Origin: Termitomyces sp. T153
Lineage: Eukaryota > Basidiomycota > Agaricomycetes > Agaricales > Lyophyllaceae
DNA length: 64,000 nt
Direction of reading: 5' to 3'
Assembly: GCA_018296165.2 (NCBI GenBank)
Contig: JACKQL020000006.1
Location: forward strand, 620,001 to 684,000
In this document: positions 1 to 11,041 of the stretch, in pieces
How the letters are laid out: every line of letters begins with the position of its first letter
How positions within the stretch are numbered: position 1 is the stretch's first letter
The notes under the pieces: model-generated
What the model saw: only the letters and a program-made list of their open reading frames with translations
Told to the model about the DNA's origin: nothing
Databases searched by the model: none
Translations under genes and position numbers: made by a program

Positions 1-784
1 CCCGTCATACTTTTTTTTAGTCATCTCATGATGTTTGACTTCGATCACAATAAATCCACTGCTGTTCGATAGACGTGGCTTCGAAGTCAGGGATCTCATG
101 ATGGATGCCAGGCACCCAGGTGATCAGTGATATATGTCAAGGACTTATACTTAGGAAGGAGGATTCAAAGTTGGGAGATACCAGCAGTCATATACATAGC
201 ATCATAAAAATTCTACATGATCATTCGGACTCCTGGTCAGATATGCAGAATCTGATGTATGTACTACGCACAGCAATGAGAGCAGGTACATGACAGACAC
301 ATATACTATCGCCGTATACCTAGTAAAGCTCTGTAGCTACTCTATCTAATGTTCCCCTCAAGTAACTTTCGAAATTTTGTATTCGTATTCGAGTGACTCG
401 TAGGAAATGCATATCATAACACAACGAGGCTGAAGAATGAATACATCGACAGAGAGTCCTCAATAACAGGCGCCATATGCATGTGGGAAGCCGAAGGATA
501 CTCAGGATTTCAGGCAGGCGAGGATCGGGTTGTCTTTAGACCGCGTCTGTCAGGGGGTATGGTTTTGGGAGCCTGGTGTACATTGAACCATATTAGTATT
601 TCGCCACACCTTTCCTGGAACGATAGTTTCCATGCGCTGTGACGTGCTCGAACAACGAATTACAATTGCTTCATATGTAGTACTATACGACGATTTAACC
701 TGGATGGCTGTAATCGGGCAAATGATAAATCAATAATAATTAAGTCTGGTGACAGACTGCCGTTTTAGACAGTACGCCACATGA
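1..784. other. Intergenic region upstream of the deacetylase gene
   Basis: No coding region is recognised here. The longest open frame (105-293, 62 codons) has no recognisable motif and no intron-exon pattern. CG dinucleotides occur at ordinary frequency, unlike in the transposon regions. The 3' part is AT-rich (about 715-790) and may hold the promoter of the downstream gene, but I see no clear TATA box. Confidence 0.5.
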
Positions 785-897
785 TTGAATAAAGGATACC
801 TTACCAACAAGACGAGCGCTCGCATAGTCGTGGTCAACAATCACCGAACCACGGTCGCGGCATCATTCCCACGCCGTCACTCCAACTGCTGCTCATC

Positions 898-2185
898 ATG
901 TCCGGCGATGTCGCCCGCGCAGTCGCCTACGTCGTCTCCTCAGAGCTCATCGCGGCCTCCTCGCAACTTCCCTCCAACAAGAACCGCTCCTCGACCGTGC
1001 ACTCTCTGATCCACGCTTTCGGCCTCTCCAAGCGCGTCAAAGTCCTGCGCCCCCACCGCGCGTCGTACAAAGACCTCTGCGTCTACCACACACGTGAATA
1101 CCTCGACGCCGTTCTCTCTCCGCAGTCCTCCACCGACATCAACGAAGCCTTCGGCCTCGACTCCGACTGCCCGCCCTTCCCTCTCCTGCCTACCTACGTC
1201 TCCCTCGTCGCCGGTTGCGCACTGACCGCCGCCCAGGCGCTCATATCCAACACTGCACAGATCACGATATGCTGGGACGGCGGACGGCACCATGCACAGA
1301 AAGGCGAGGCTGCGGGATTTTGCTACGTCGCAGACTGTGTCCTCGCGCTGATGGCGCTCAAACGCGCTCCGCCACGCTCACCGGGAGAACATAAACCACG
1401 CACGATGTATATTGATCTAGACTTGCACTTTTCCGATGCCGTCTCTCAGGCATTCGCGTCGTCTTCCGCCTCAAGAGTTCCCCAGATCCTCGTAAGCTCA
1501 GGCTCAGTCATAATACTCACATGACCAACTAACCGCCTCAACCAACAGACTCTAAGCATCCACCACGCTTCACCCGGCTTCTACCCCGCCTCGCCCCTCT
1601 CCTCCCTACCAACCCCCACCGACCCTAGCTTCTCTCCATACACCCTCTCTCTCCCCCTTCACCCCGGCGCCTCCTCACACACCTACGCCCGCCTCCTGCC
1701 GATCCTCACGCGCCTCAAATCCACTTTTTCGCCCTCCTACATCGTCCTTCAATGCGGCGTCGACGCTCTCGCCGGCGATCCCTGTGGAATATCAAACTGG
1801 AGTTTAGAAGGTCTGAACGCGTTCGTGAGCGAGGTGCTGAGATGGAGGATACCGACGATGATGCTGGGTGGGGGAGGATACGATACGCCGAATGCTGCGA
1901 GGGCATGGACAAGTCTTACGGCGATCGCGCTTGGTGAGCCGTTGGCGCTCGATGCGCAAATTCCCGATCATAAGTTGTTTCCGCTGTATGCGCCGTCGTT
2001 TACGGTCAGTGACTCTTGGTACTTGTTGACGTCTGAGGCTGATTGGCACGGTGGAGCTTGATGTACCCTCGGGTATGATGCAGGACAAAAACACGGAAGC
2101 GTTTTTGCAAAAAATAGAAGCTTGTTACGCAGAAGTCATCCGTGTTCTCGAAGAAAGGATGAAAACCGCCTCTTCTCCAAGCTAA
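898..2185 (+). CDS. Class I histone deacetylase (HDAC8/Hos1-like), three exons
   Basis: Predicted zinc-dependent lysine deacetylase acting on histones or other acetylated proteins. I read exons 898-1491, 1549-2004 and 2057-2185, with introns of 57 and 52 nt, GT-AG and in phase, giving about 392 residues; human HDAC8 has 377. The start fits because the first 45 residues align with the HDAC8 N-terminus (a STVHSLIHAFG stretch). Visible catalytic parts are the His pair in GGRHHAQK, the zinc ligands Asp and His in DLDLH, the third zinc ligand Asp in GVDALAGDP, and the tyrosine loop GGGGY. IPDHKLF near the C-terminus matches the class I family. The usual HHGDG after the zinc ligands reads HFSDA, but the charge-relay Asp is kept. 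I see no frameshift or stop, and the CG content is normal. It is likely an active housekeeping or chromatin gene. Class I HDAC is secure; the exact subgroup is less so. Confidence 0.9.
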
Positions 2186-2558
2186 ACGTCGGACATTTGC
2201 ATTTCTCGAAAATGCTTCTGTGCCTCTTCACCTGGTCACCACCCTGTTTGTATGTTTGGAATCTACCAACCTTTGTACTGATTACCCCTAAACCCGCATA
2301 TACACTTCTCCATAACAAGGATACGAACTATCGCTTCTTGATGCTACTGTCCCTTCATTCATGATACACATCAATGTCAATGCCAAGCCAAGCGCGGCGC
2401 CACTTCAAATTTCAAAATGATTGTCAAACCTTGACAGTTCAATGTAGCAGCCGAATGTCTCTCCTTCCGAAACCAATATGTAAGACCCCTCTGATATCCA
2501 GAACCTGCCTCGACACCTCTCTTCCTCTACATACGCCACACGAATCCAGCTTACAGAG

Positions 2559-3014
2559 ATGTACAACCTCCTCAGGACCACCGCCCTCATCCTTATCAGC
2601 ACACTCTTCGCCACCAGCGCTAGCGCGCAAGAGCTCAAACCCGGAGAGCTCTGTTCGTTCCCTTTTGTCTATGATTTTATAAAATGCACACACGCTGATC
2701 ACCATTAAACCCTCTTCGCAGGCGCAGGTTTCGCCGGTCCAGTCGGAGTGAGTCATCTAACCAACTCCCTCCGCATCTACCTAACATATCTTCATGTTTA
2801 GGCTTGTAATTACACCCAGACCGTTCCTCACCAATTTTTGGAAAACTCATACGTTTACTTATGATTCACAGGCCCGCGCGATTATGTCTGCTGCTACATC
2901 TCGCCTGACAACGCAGTGTACGTACCCCGCACTGCACGACGACTCTCCCCAGTTCTGATTATCTCGCTTTTTGGTTTTCTTAGATGCACATCCAAGTATG
3001 AATGTCCTTTCTGA
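2559..3014 (+). CDS. Small secreted cysteine-rich protein, five short exons
   Basis: I read exons 2559-2652, 2722-2747, 2802-2805, 2872-2917 and 2984-3014, all with GT-AG introns of 54-69 nt, giving 66 residues. Residues 1-23 form a signal peptide (basic start, then ALILISTLFATSASA with an A-x-A cleavage site). The mature part of about 43 residues has six cysteines, including an adjacent pair (DYVCCYIS) and a CTSKYEC end. The spacing is like that of many small secreted proteins of basidiomycetes, for which no biochemical role can be given from sequence. The third exon would be only 4 nt. It is needed to keep the frame into the cysteine-rich exon and supplies a cysteine codon across the splice, but it is the weakest part of the model. 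The gene starts about 370 bp after the deacetylase stop on the same strand, with no sign that they share function. Confidence 0.55.
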
Positions 3015-4950
3015 GTCGAGGTGTTGTCATGTGAGGGGTGGTCATGTGAATGAGAATTGGGAATCGGAGGGGGGACCAGTGTGAGATTGTTATGTTGTAT
3101 GAGATTTGTACGATATGGTCGACGGTCAGAGTGTATAATATGCGAAAAGAAAAGAAAGATAAAATTCTTGTGCTGGCCGCTTGCCCATGAACGGAAGCTG
3201 AGGTTGGATCGAAACTCCAGTCAAGACGGACATAGCGTGAGAGGTCGGGGCCGGATCGGCCAACAGTGGCCAGTGGAACCTGTTTCAATTGGAAAAATGT
3301 AAAAAAAAATCTGTCATACCATTCCTTTCCTTTGGAAATAGCTTTTTTCCATTGTTTAAAGCCTATTTCCGTTGTAAATATACTGTCCAGAAATGGCATA
3401 ACAGGTTTCCTTAGTATTTCATTGGGAAACACTATTGGCTTCCAGCAGTGAATATTGAATTCTTTTTTCCTCGCTCAGTCCTGATGAAGGGTTAGAGAGT
3501 CTCCTTCAGGACATGTAAATCCATGTGTTGTTTGCTTTGGGGATCCATCTCAAGTTGTTGTCAACTTGAGAGGTCCTTTGGAATTTGGTCAGAGTGAAAG
3601 AAATATTGAATTACAAGGATGAAAGACAACTGGATAAGGTCTTACAAGGTGCCTTTTGCTACTTACTACACCTAGTGGTAGCATCCAAACAGGCTGCCTA
3701 AGTGAATTTCTTTTTCTGTTTGATGAAGTGCTTGATGAATAGGGCTATTATATATACAAAAATAAAAAGTACAGTGTGGTAAGAGGAAGAGGTGGGAGAG
3801 TGCACAAAAAAGTATGACTAGATGTAAAACAACTATAGTGAAAAGAACTTGTATCTGAGCAAGCTGTAAAGCACATGCATCATGCTTTTATCTTACAATG
3901 GAAAAGAACTTTCAGAAAGATGAAATAATCCCTTTGAAGTGCAAATTGCAAGTTCTGTGGTGAGAGATGAGGCAGAAAATCCCATCAAAAAGGTGAGAGC
4001 CCTACTTTAATGAGTAGTGCTTAATGCATGAATAATATATTAAATGATATGAGAACAGGACCACTCTGCAAAGGACTACAATTGATAATATGATGAGAGA
4101 GCAATGATGTACTCACCTGTACAGCAGACAGGATGTAGTAATAGTGAGAGTGCAAAATATGCACAGGAAAAAATAATCAAAGATGCCTTGGCCTCAAGTA
4201 TTTGTAAATCAATGGCACTGAACTGACAACAGTTTTAAGGTCTGCAAGAAAAATGTATGGAATGTCAAAAGATAGTAAGCACATGTTGTGCAGAAGCCTC
4301 CAAAAATGCTGCTTACCCTTGGAACCTGCATTTACAACAACCTCTGCTACTTATTGCTGAATGTCCACCAAAAGGCCTATCAACAAAAGAGAAAAGTTTT
4401 GACTTGAACTAGGATCTAATAGGTAAAAAGACCATCCTTTTGAGTGAAAAGTGCCCTTCTTAAACCATGGATCTTGTCATGAGCTTGAAGCTAGTCAAAA
4501 AGGATTGAGAGTGGTTGTGCAACGTCTTGATGGTTATAGGAAATGTCTGTGAAAAGAATAAACTTTGTGATAAGGTAGATGATAACCTGCATATCCTGGT
4601 GAAAACTTTAGAGAAGCACATTTTATTATACTCTGCCAATCTGGAGATGATTTTGTCTTTTGAAATAACTTGCCTGACCAATGACACATAGAAAAAACAA
4701 GACAGAAAGCTGCAAAAAGCAATTTGCTATAATCACCTGTTTGCTGAGATGTCTTGCCAAATTTTGCTAAATGGGAAAGACATGGAGGTGTTTCTATCTA
4801 GTAGGATTGGCATGAACTTTTCTTGAACCACAAATTACTAGAGGGTGTAATCTGCTTTGTCAAAATCCAGATATATGTTCATAATCAAAGGCCTGTGATG
4901 TATTTAGGTCCAGACACAATGTGTTTTGAAGTTTTCATCAATAGAACAAT
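3015..4950. other. Intergenic, then start of the CG-poor repeat region
   Basis: From 3015 to about 3300 the sequence still has normal CG content and is probably 3' flank of the secreted-protein gene. From about 3330 CG nearly disappears and no gene is recognisable. The stretch up to 4950 may include the decayed 5' part of the Helitron that follows, but I could not match it to known Helitron blocks. Confidence 0.4.
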
Positions 4951-4959
4951 CCCAGGCTT

Positions 4960-6520
4960 GATCCACAGATAATGGCCTCTTTGCAGGATGTGCTTGCTAG
5001 AGTCAATTCCTTCATTGAAGAATACAAGCAGGCCAAGCAGATTATGGGAGAAGTTCCAGAAGGTCAGCCATAAAGGCTTTCTGTCAAAGTTATAGCTGAT
5101 TTTGGAGACCCTCAATGCTATAATGACCCCAATGAACAGGAAGGGGTTGCAGCTGTAATTCCTGAAGATGGCTCAGAAGAGTATCAGATTACTGTGATAT
5201 AGTCTTGCACTTGCATGGAGGTCAATTGGAGCAGATCAGTCACTTGCAGCCATATTACACTCCATTGCATTACACCATCATCTTTCCCACTGGAGAGCCT
5301 GGATACCACATCAAGATTCTTGCTAGACATGGACCACAGGGGCACCAAAGAAGAAATAAGGTCTCTGAAACTTCATACTATGCATGTAGGCTTCAACAAA
5401 GAACCCTGGAAATTAATGCTGCCTTACTCTAGAGTGGGAGGTTATTTCAGCAATATGTTGTTGATGCATGGGCTTCAATTGAACAAACAAAGTTGAATTG
5501 GGTTTGGCACAATCAGAAAAAGATCAGAGCTGAGGTTTATCAGGGAGTAGTGGATGCTGCTGCTGGAGATGAAGAAGTCACCTCATAAAGCTGTCATTTT
5601 ATCCTCCCATCCTCCCATACTGGAAGTGATTGACAGATGCAGCAATTATTCCAGGACTCTATGGCTATTTGCAGGAATTTTGGAAAACCTGATCTCTTCT
5701 TGACTATGACTGCCAATCCAAAGTGCTCAGAAATTGAAGAAGCTCTTTTGAAGGAACCTGCAGTCAATGGGAAGAAGCAAACAGCTGCTGATTGACCTGA
5801 TATTGTTGCCAGAGTATTTGAACTCCAGTAAAATGCTGTGGTGAAGGAGATCAAGGAAGGTCTCTTTGGCAGCTGTGTGGCTTAAGTTCAGACCATTGAA
5901 TTCCAAAAGAGAGGATTTCCACACATGCACATCTTGATCTTTTTTCATTGCCATCACAGGATCAAGGATGCACCTGATGTGGATTCCATTGTCTCTGCCC
6001 AAATTCCAGATCCAGTTGCTCAGCCTCAATTGTATCAGATATTGGCTTTGTTTAGATCCTGGACTCAGTTACTTATCTTTATTATCAGGTTGTAACTACC
6101 ATACCCAAAGGAATTTGAAGAGGCTACTCAGTATGGAGATAATGGCTATCCACAATATGCCAGACCTGACAATGGGTGCTTCTTTGAAAAGAATGATCAT
6201 TGTTATGTCAATTGTAATGTTGTCCCATACAACTCTTATCTCTCAGCCAAGTACAAATGTCACATCAATGTGGAGGTCTGTGCTTCAGTGGAAGCTATCA
6301 AGTACATTCACAAGTACATCTACAAAGGCCATGATAGGACAAATTTGGAGATTGCTGGAGAGCAGATGGACCAGAGAGATGAAATCAAGGAACACTTGGA
6401 TGCCTAATACATCTCTGTGGCTGAATCATGCTGGCACATCTTTGAATTCAACATGCATGGAGAATATCCTCCTGTGTATTGGTTACCTGTGCATTTGGAG
6501 AGCCAACATGAAGCTAATTA
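4960..6520 (+). pseudogene. Helitron Rep/helicase, N-terminal half, decayed
   Basis: Remnant of a rolling-circle transposon protein. Across frames and through several stops I can read the conserved Helitron-like N-terminal blocks in order: LHYTIIFPTGEPGYHIKIL near 5250-5330, FQQYVVDAWASIEQTKLN near 5445-5500, FGKPDLFLTMTANP near 5675-5720, then EFQKRGFPHMHILIF near 5900-5945, which is the Rep block with its HMH metal-binding motif. After these come an IPDP block near 6005 and NVVPYNSYLSAKYKCHINVE near 6210-6270, followed by KYIHKYIYKGHDR near 6300-6340. The catalytic tyrosine region and the helicase half are absent: the sequence switches to an unrelated repeat near 6525. With at least five in-frame stops it cannot be functional. 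The Helitron assignment is secure; the ends of the element are not visible. Confidence 0.85.
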
Positions 6521-6524
6521 AGTG

Positions 6525-6760
6525 GTCATTGGGTGAGGGAATCATCCCAACTGACCCAGTAAAGTTTATGGAACTTTATATGATTTTTCTAGTGCAGGAA
6601 GTAGCAGACTACCTCCAGCAGAAGAAGTTATAGGGATTGCAGGCATTGTCTACTATGCCTTTGCCATTTGTAGGTGGGGCTTGTTGACTCCCACTGTCCC
6701 TGGTCAATGAAGCATTGACCCTATTACAGGTGCCACAGCAGCCTGGAGAGACACAATGTG
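6525..6760 (+). repeat. Dispersed repeat, copy 1 of 2
   Basis: This stretch resembles 25195-25370 at the nucleotide and protein level. Both can be read as G-I-I-x-T-D-P-V, then FMELYM and FL, a gap, and SLVNEALTLLQ. Copy 1 follows directly on the broken Helitron. The second copy lies beyond the 3' extension of Gypsy element C, so the repeat may be the tail of a C-type element whose older copy ended here. The function is unknown. Confidence 0.55.
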
Positions 6761-6812
6761 ACTATGCAGCATGACAGGCTGCAGTAGACCATCAGAGATG
6801 GTGATACGATGT

Positions 6813-7810
6813 TGTCACACCATTGGGAACATAATAAACACCAGAAGTCAAAACAAACATTTATTAAGGCTGAAAACTGTAAGCCTCCTGGTAAAACAAG
6901 TCCCAGCAACATTATCCCTTAAATACACCAGAAGAAAGACAGAACAGAATAGGATAAGGACTATACTAGACTATACACTCAATAATAGTCCAATCACTGT
7001 AATGGGAGGGGAAGCATGGGACTGGCAAAAGCACCTGAGTGGCATCAATTTTGGCAAGATCTAGATCTGATCTAAGAATAACCAGATTGGAATGTTGACT
7101 GAAAGGAGGTAAAGGGGGAATGAATGAGAAAGAATGGAATGAAGGGAAGGGAAAGGAAGATGAATGGAAGAATATGAAATGAATGGAATGAAGGGAAGGG
7201 AAAGGAAGATGAATGGAAGAACCTGAATAGGAAAGAACCTGAATGAGGAAGAATATGAAATGAACAAAGGAAGATGAATGGAATGAATGGGAGGGAACAG
7301 ATGAATGGAAGAACCTGAATGGGAAAGAACCTGAATGGGGAAGAATATGAATGGGAGAAATACAAAGGAGGGAGAGATAAATGGGGCAAATAGAAGCTAA
7401 GAATGCAAAGGAGGAATGATGGAACCAGAAACTGGCCTGTGGCACTGAAACAGGCATGCCAAAAGGGGGAATTAGAATAACAGTTATGAATAAGGGGCTG
7501 GAAAGTATGGAACCAAAAGTCACATGTAGGGGGTGGTCTGTGCACTGTAGAAAGAGGTATAAATAGCCCAAGTAGAGTAGCAAATGAACAGGCAATTAAT
7601 AGGCAAAGGCTCAGTGGTTCCCAGGGAGTGAATCACTTAGGCTGGAGTTTGTTGAGACCCCTCTGCATTCAGAATAGAAATATTTTGGAAGTAAACCCCT
7701 TCAACTTCAAGCATTCATCAAGACATCAGTGTGGAATTGGAGTAGACTGCCTAAGTCTTCAAGAAAGCCCCAGAACTATTAGTATTACTCTAACCCAGTA
7801 CTACAATGGC
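6813..7810 (+). mobile_element. Probable 5' LTR and leader of Gypsy element C
   Basis: The stretch starts with TGTCACACC, the type of terminus seen on the other LTRs here, and contains a good promoter-like TATAAAT at 7558-7564 about 690 bp upstream of the gag remnant. No paired 3' LTR is found in the window, so the boundaries rest only on the TG start and the position upstream of gag. The central part is the purine-rich tract described separately. Treat the LTR call as tentative. Confidence 0.4.
7085..7345 (+). repeat. Purine-rich degenerate tandem repeat
   Basis: The + strand is almost pure purine plus T, built from variants of GAATGGAATGAAGGGAAGG and GAACCTGAATGGGAAA repeated several times in irregular order. 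The open frames on the - strand (rich in Ser, Phe, Pro and His) are shadows of this simple composition, not genes. It lies inside the presumed LTR of element C. Confidence 0.85.
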
Positions 7811-8249
7811 TTACATTGGGCATGATTGTAGCTCCTGACCTAGCTTCTACAGAGATGGGGTTGGTAATTATGGTTTAGCATCCTGTGGTGCATTGGAGAC
7901 CTACTGGGTCTACACATAGGGCATTGATCTGGGAAGATCAAATTGCATTGCAGTAATTCCATGATGGTGACCTTGAGAACTTTGGCCAGTCCTACATGGA
8001 TGATTACGGGGTGGTGTTCCAGGAGAATACTATCTATGATGTGTGCCTGAGGACTATGTTCCACTAGAATGTACTAAGCCAATTAGAAGGGAAGAATGAG
8101 GTTCTCATTCTCCCCTGATAGACAAGCATGTTGGGACTATGAGCAGCCCTGCTGTGTGTCAATGCCCAGCTGACCAGGGAGGGAACATCCTCCTAAGTTG
8201 GTCTGGCAACCAAGCAATGAGTGGAGTAGATCCACAATGGTGATCACTG

Positions 8250-9530
8250 AGAAGTGATCCTATGTCCACTCCACTCTTGGTACCTTATTGTGGACTGCCT
8301 AGGCCAGGTGGAGGTGGTGGGGGACCCAGAAGAGGACCACTTTTGCCTGGTCAAGGACCCTCACCACCCCCAGGAGGAGGTCTGCCAGATCTGAATGGAC
8401 CAGGTAATGGTCCAGCAGATGAAGAGGATGATGTGGGTTGTAGAGCTGGTAGGACAGAGAGACAGCCACAGCAGTTTTCAATGCCACCACAACATTGTGG
8501 ACAATTCACCACTCCCAGCGTGGAGAAGGCTCATGAGATGCATGATTGTCTATGAGTGGTGATGGAGCAGTTGCTTGCTGTTGAACTGGCAATCTCAGAA
8601 GGACTCAAGCCTAGGAGGAGTGATCCATCAAAGACAATCACCCCATATGCTGGATCTGCCAAGTTCAGTGAACTTGAAGATTGGCTAATGAGCATCTGCA
8701 TGTTTTATGCAGTAGCCCAGTATGGTGGAGATGGGCATGATCATGAGAAAGTCCTGATCCTTATGGACTTTCTTGCTTTGAATGGACTGAAATGGTACCT
8801 AAAACATGTGATACATGTCAATATGGCCCAGTCCCACTGGAGATTTAAGGATATGATCTTCAGATTGTACAATTAATTCATACAGCCCTCAACAATGCAG
8901 GATGCATGCAATGCATTCCATGATATAGTGTGTGCAGTCAAAGAGGGAGTGCAAGGATTTTATGATGCCTTGCTTGCTTGCTCATGCTCAAAACATGGCC
9001 ATATTCCCCAATGAATTCACCATTTGTGAGTGGTTTTTGGACTCTGACATGCTTGTGAAATGTGCTCCCAAAATGAACACTGTCAAGGAGTTTGTCTTGA
9101 AGGCAAAGGCCTACCAGAATAGTATCAAAACTGCTGTGCACTACTTAGAGCACAGTATGAAGAGTCAGTCAGGATGGCAGTACAGTCTTCAAAGTTTGAG
9201 ACTGCCTTGGCTAAGCAGACAGAGGTGGCCAGACACTATGTCCACCCACAACCATCTAAGTTGGCAAAGAGGCCCACTATATGCATGGCCTCAAGGCCTA
9301 TGCAACCATGAGTCAGTCTAGGCCCAGGACCTTCCAGACCTGTGGGTACAGTATAGGCAGCAAGAGGACATCTTGTCACAGGGAAAAATGTGGTGGCCAT
9401 AGTGTCTGGCCAACCAGGTAAGGATGCTGGGCAATCTGCTGACTGTTACAAGTGCAGAAAGGTTGAGCATTTTGCCTGCAAATGCAGGGAGCTGGCTAAG
9501 CCAGCTCCTTGAGTATTCATATAAGCAGCA
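8250..9530 (+). pseudogene. Gypsy element C: gag, decayed
   Basis: The nucleocapsid/capsid precursor of a Ty3/Gypsy retrotransposon. A Gly/Pro-rich N-terminus (8262-8420) is followed by a capsid-like region (8556-9180; for example GSAKFSELEDWLMSICMF and LKWYLKHVIHVNMAQSHW) and by one zinc knuckle near 9448-9490 with the pattern C-x2-C-x4-H-x4-C (CYKCRKVEHFACKC). The frame is broken by stops near 8555, 8875, 9030 and 9320. CG is almost absent and many codons look like CG-to-TG or CG-to-CA changes. It continues into the decayed pol region on the same strand. Confidence 0.8.
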
Positions 9531-9539
9531 CATACTGCT

Positions 9540-10590
9540 GCTTCCTTGAATATGGGAGATGACAACAATGAGCAGGAAGAAGAGTCTGCTGAGGCCAACA
9601 ACAATAATGCAGCTGAGTCCAAGGGGACTCAGGGGAATGATGAGGAGTACATTTGAATCAGAAATGTATGTGAATGTTCTCTATACTCAGAGAAGTGATA
9701 GTGAGGGACTGTTTGCCCCCACAGAGGTCCCTACTGCTGAGCATAGAGCAAAGGAACCTGGTAATGAGGTTTGCATGTGTAAGGTACAGATTATGACTAA
9801 AGAGGCCATGAACTGACTGGTGCTGGGTGAGTGCAACACTTCTGTACTGTGGAAAAGTAGTGCAACAAGCAACTATGACTGCCTGGTGGACTCAAGTGGC
9901 CTACTGTGGAAGAGGTAGATGATGATAAGGTGCAGGTGACAGAGAGCTTACCCAATAACCATCCATCCCTACTGATCTCAGAGGAAGAGTATTGGAAGAG
10001 TACTCTTCAGGAGGGGAGAGAGTATGCCAGAAGGATTGAATTGATCCTTCAACAACAAGGGAATGAAGGATTTGGGATAGACCAATTCCAAAGCCTACCC
10101 TTGAATGGGCATACAATCCACAAATTTCACAGGAGTGGAATCAGGTTATAGCCAACCTGACACAGCAGGAAGGAGTAAGAAGATTAACCCCTGCCAGCAA
10201 AGTATACAGACTGGCTACAGAGGGTGAGATATTTGAACCTAGCAAGTTTGAATACTCATGAACTGAAGTGAAAGGCAGGACAGAATGCTGTCCTGCCCAG
10301 CTAAATATACCAGACAAATCAGAGATTTGTTTGATGGCCTTGCAGGACAAGTATGCAAAGGTAGTGCCATGGTATGGGAAGGCACAGCCTTCTAAGCTAT
10401 GGAAGGCAATATCCCTTGCCTTTGGCAGCAGTAGTACAATGAATTCCAGAACATTGTCAATGGGACTAAGAAGGAACTTCCTCCATGGCATGAAGTGAAC
10501 CATGAGATAAATCTCATAGATGAGACCAAACAGTACTCATACTTTATGCTGAGGACTTCAGCTGTGGGATAAGATTGACCATTATGTGCA
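9540..10590 (+). pseudogene. Gypsy element C: acidic linker and protease/pol linker remnant
   Basis: After the zinc knuckle the sequence encodes an acidic Asn/Glu-rich linker (about 9555-9660), then a poorly readable region where a protease should sit. No clear D-S/T-G motif survives. From about 10390 a pre-RT linker typical of agaric Gypsy elements is readable in pieces (a KKELPPWHEVNHEINLIDE stretch near 10470-10530). Several stops and frame changes are present. This assigns the interval to element C but supports no functional protease. Confidence 0.55.
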
Positions 10591-11041
10591 TGCTAAGTGG
10601 TGGAAGCCCTGTGTGGCCAATCAGGCTGCACTATTACTATGCATTCCTAAGAAGCATGGATCTCTGTGGACAGTATTAGATGCATGCCAATGCAATGTCA
10701 ATACCATTAAGGATGTGATGCCCTTACCAGATCAAGAGGTCACTTGGGAAGACATAGCAGATGTGCCAATGAGGTCAAGGATTGACCTCATGGATGTGTA
10801 TGAACAAGTGAGGATATGTACTTTAGACATACCAAAAATGTCTTTATGACCATCACTGGGACATATCACAGCAATATCATGCAGATTGGCAACTGCAATG
10901 TGTCAGCAATATTTCAACATCTGATGGCATCTATTTCTAGAGACATCATTGGGAAATGGATGCATGCATATTTAGACAACATATTTGTCTTTTCAGATTC
11001 CATTGAGGACCATGAGCAACACTTCAGAGTAGTCTTAATGT
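10590..11041 (+). pseudogene. Gypsy element C: reverse transcriptase, 5' part
   Basis: The palm and fingers of a Gypsy RT are readable: CIPKKHGSLWTVLDACQCN (10640-10695), DVMPLPDQEV, RIDLMDVYEQVRI (10780-10815) and the catalytic box, which reads AYLDNIFVFS at about 10966-10995. The usual YLDD is YLDN because GAC-GAC has become GAC-AAC, a CG-to-CA change. The frame stops abruptly at 11041 where a block of family A sequence begins, and it resumes near 15190. The element is inactive. Confidence 0.85.

Noticed and set aside
105..293. 62-codon ORF at the left edge
   Set aside because: No motif, no codon pattern and no intron-exon structure; length is within chance.
940..1293. 117-codon open frame on the minus strand
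   Set aside because: It is the antisense shadow of the deacetylase first exon.
6966..7595. Minus-strand open frames up to 209 codons, rich in Ser, Phe, Pro and His
   Set aside because: They arise from the purine-rich repeat on the plus strand, have simple composition and show no domain.
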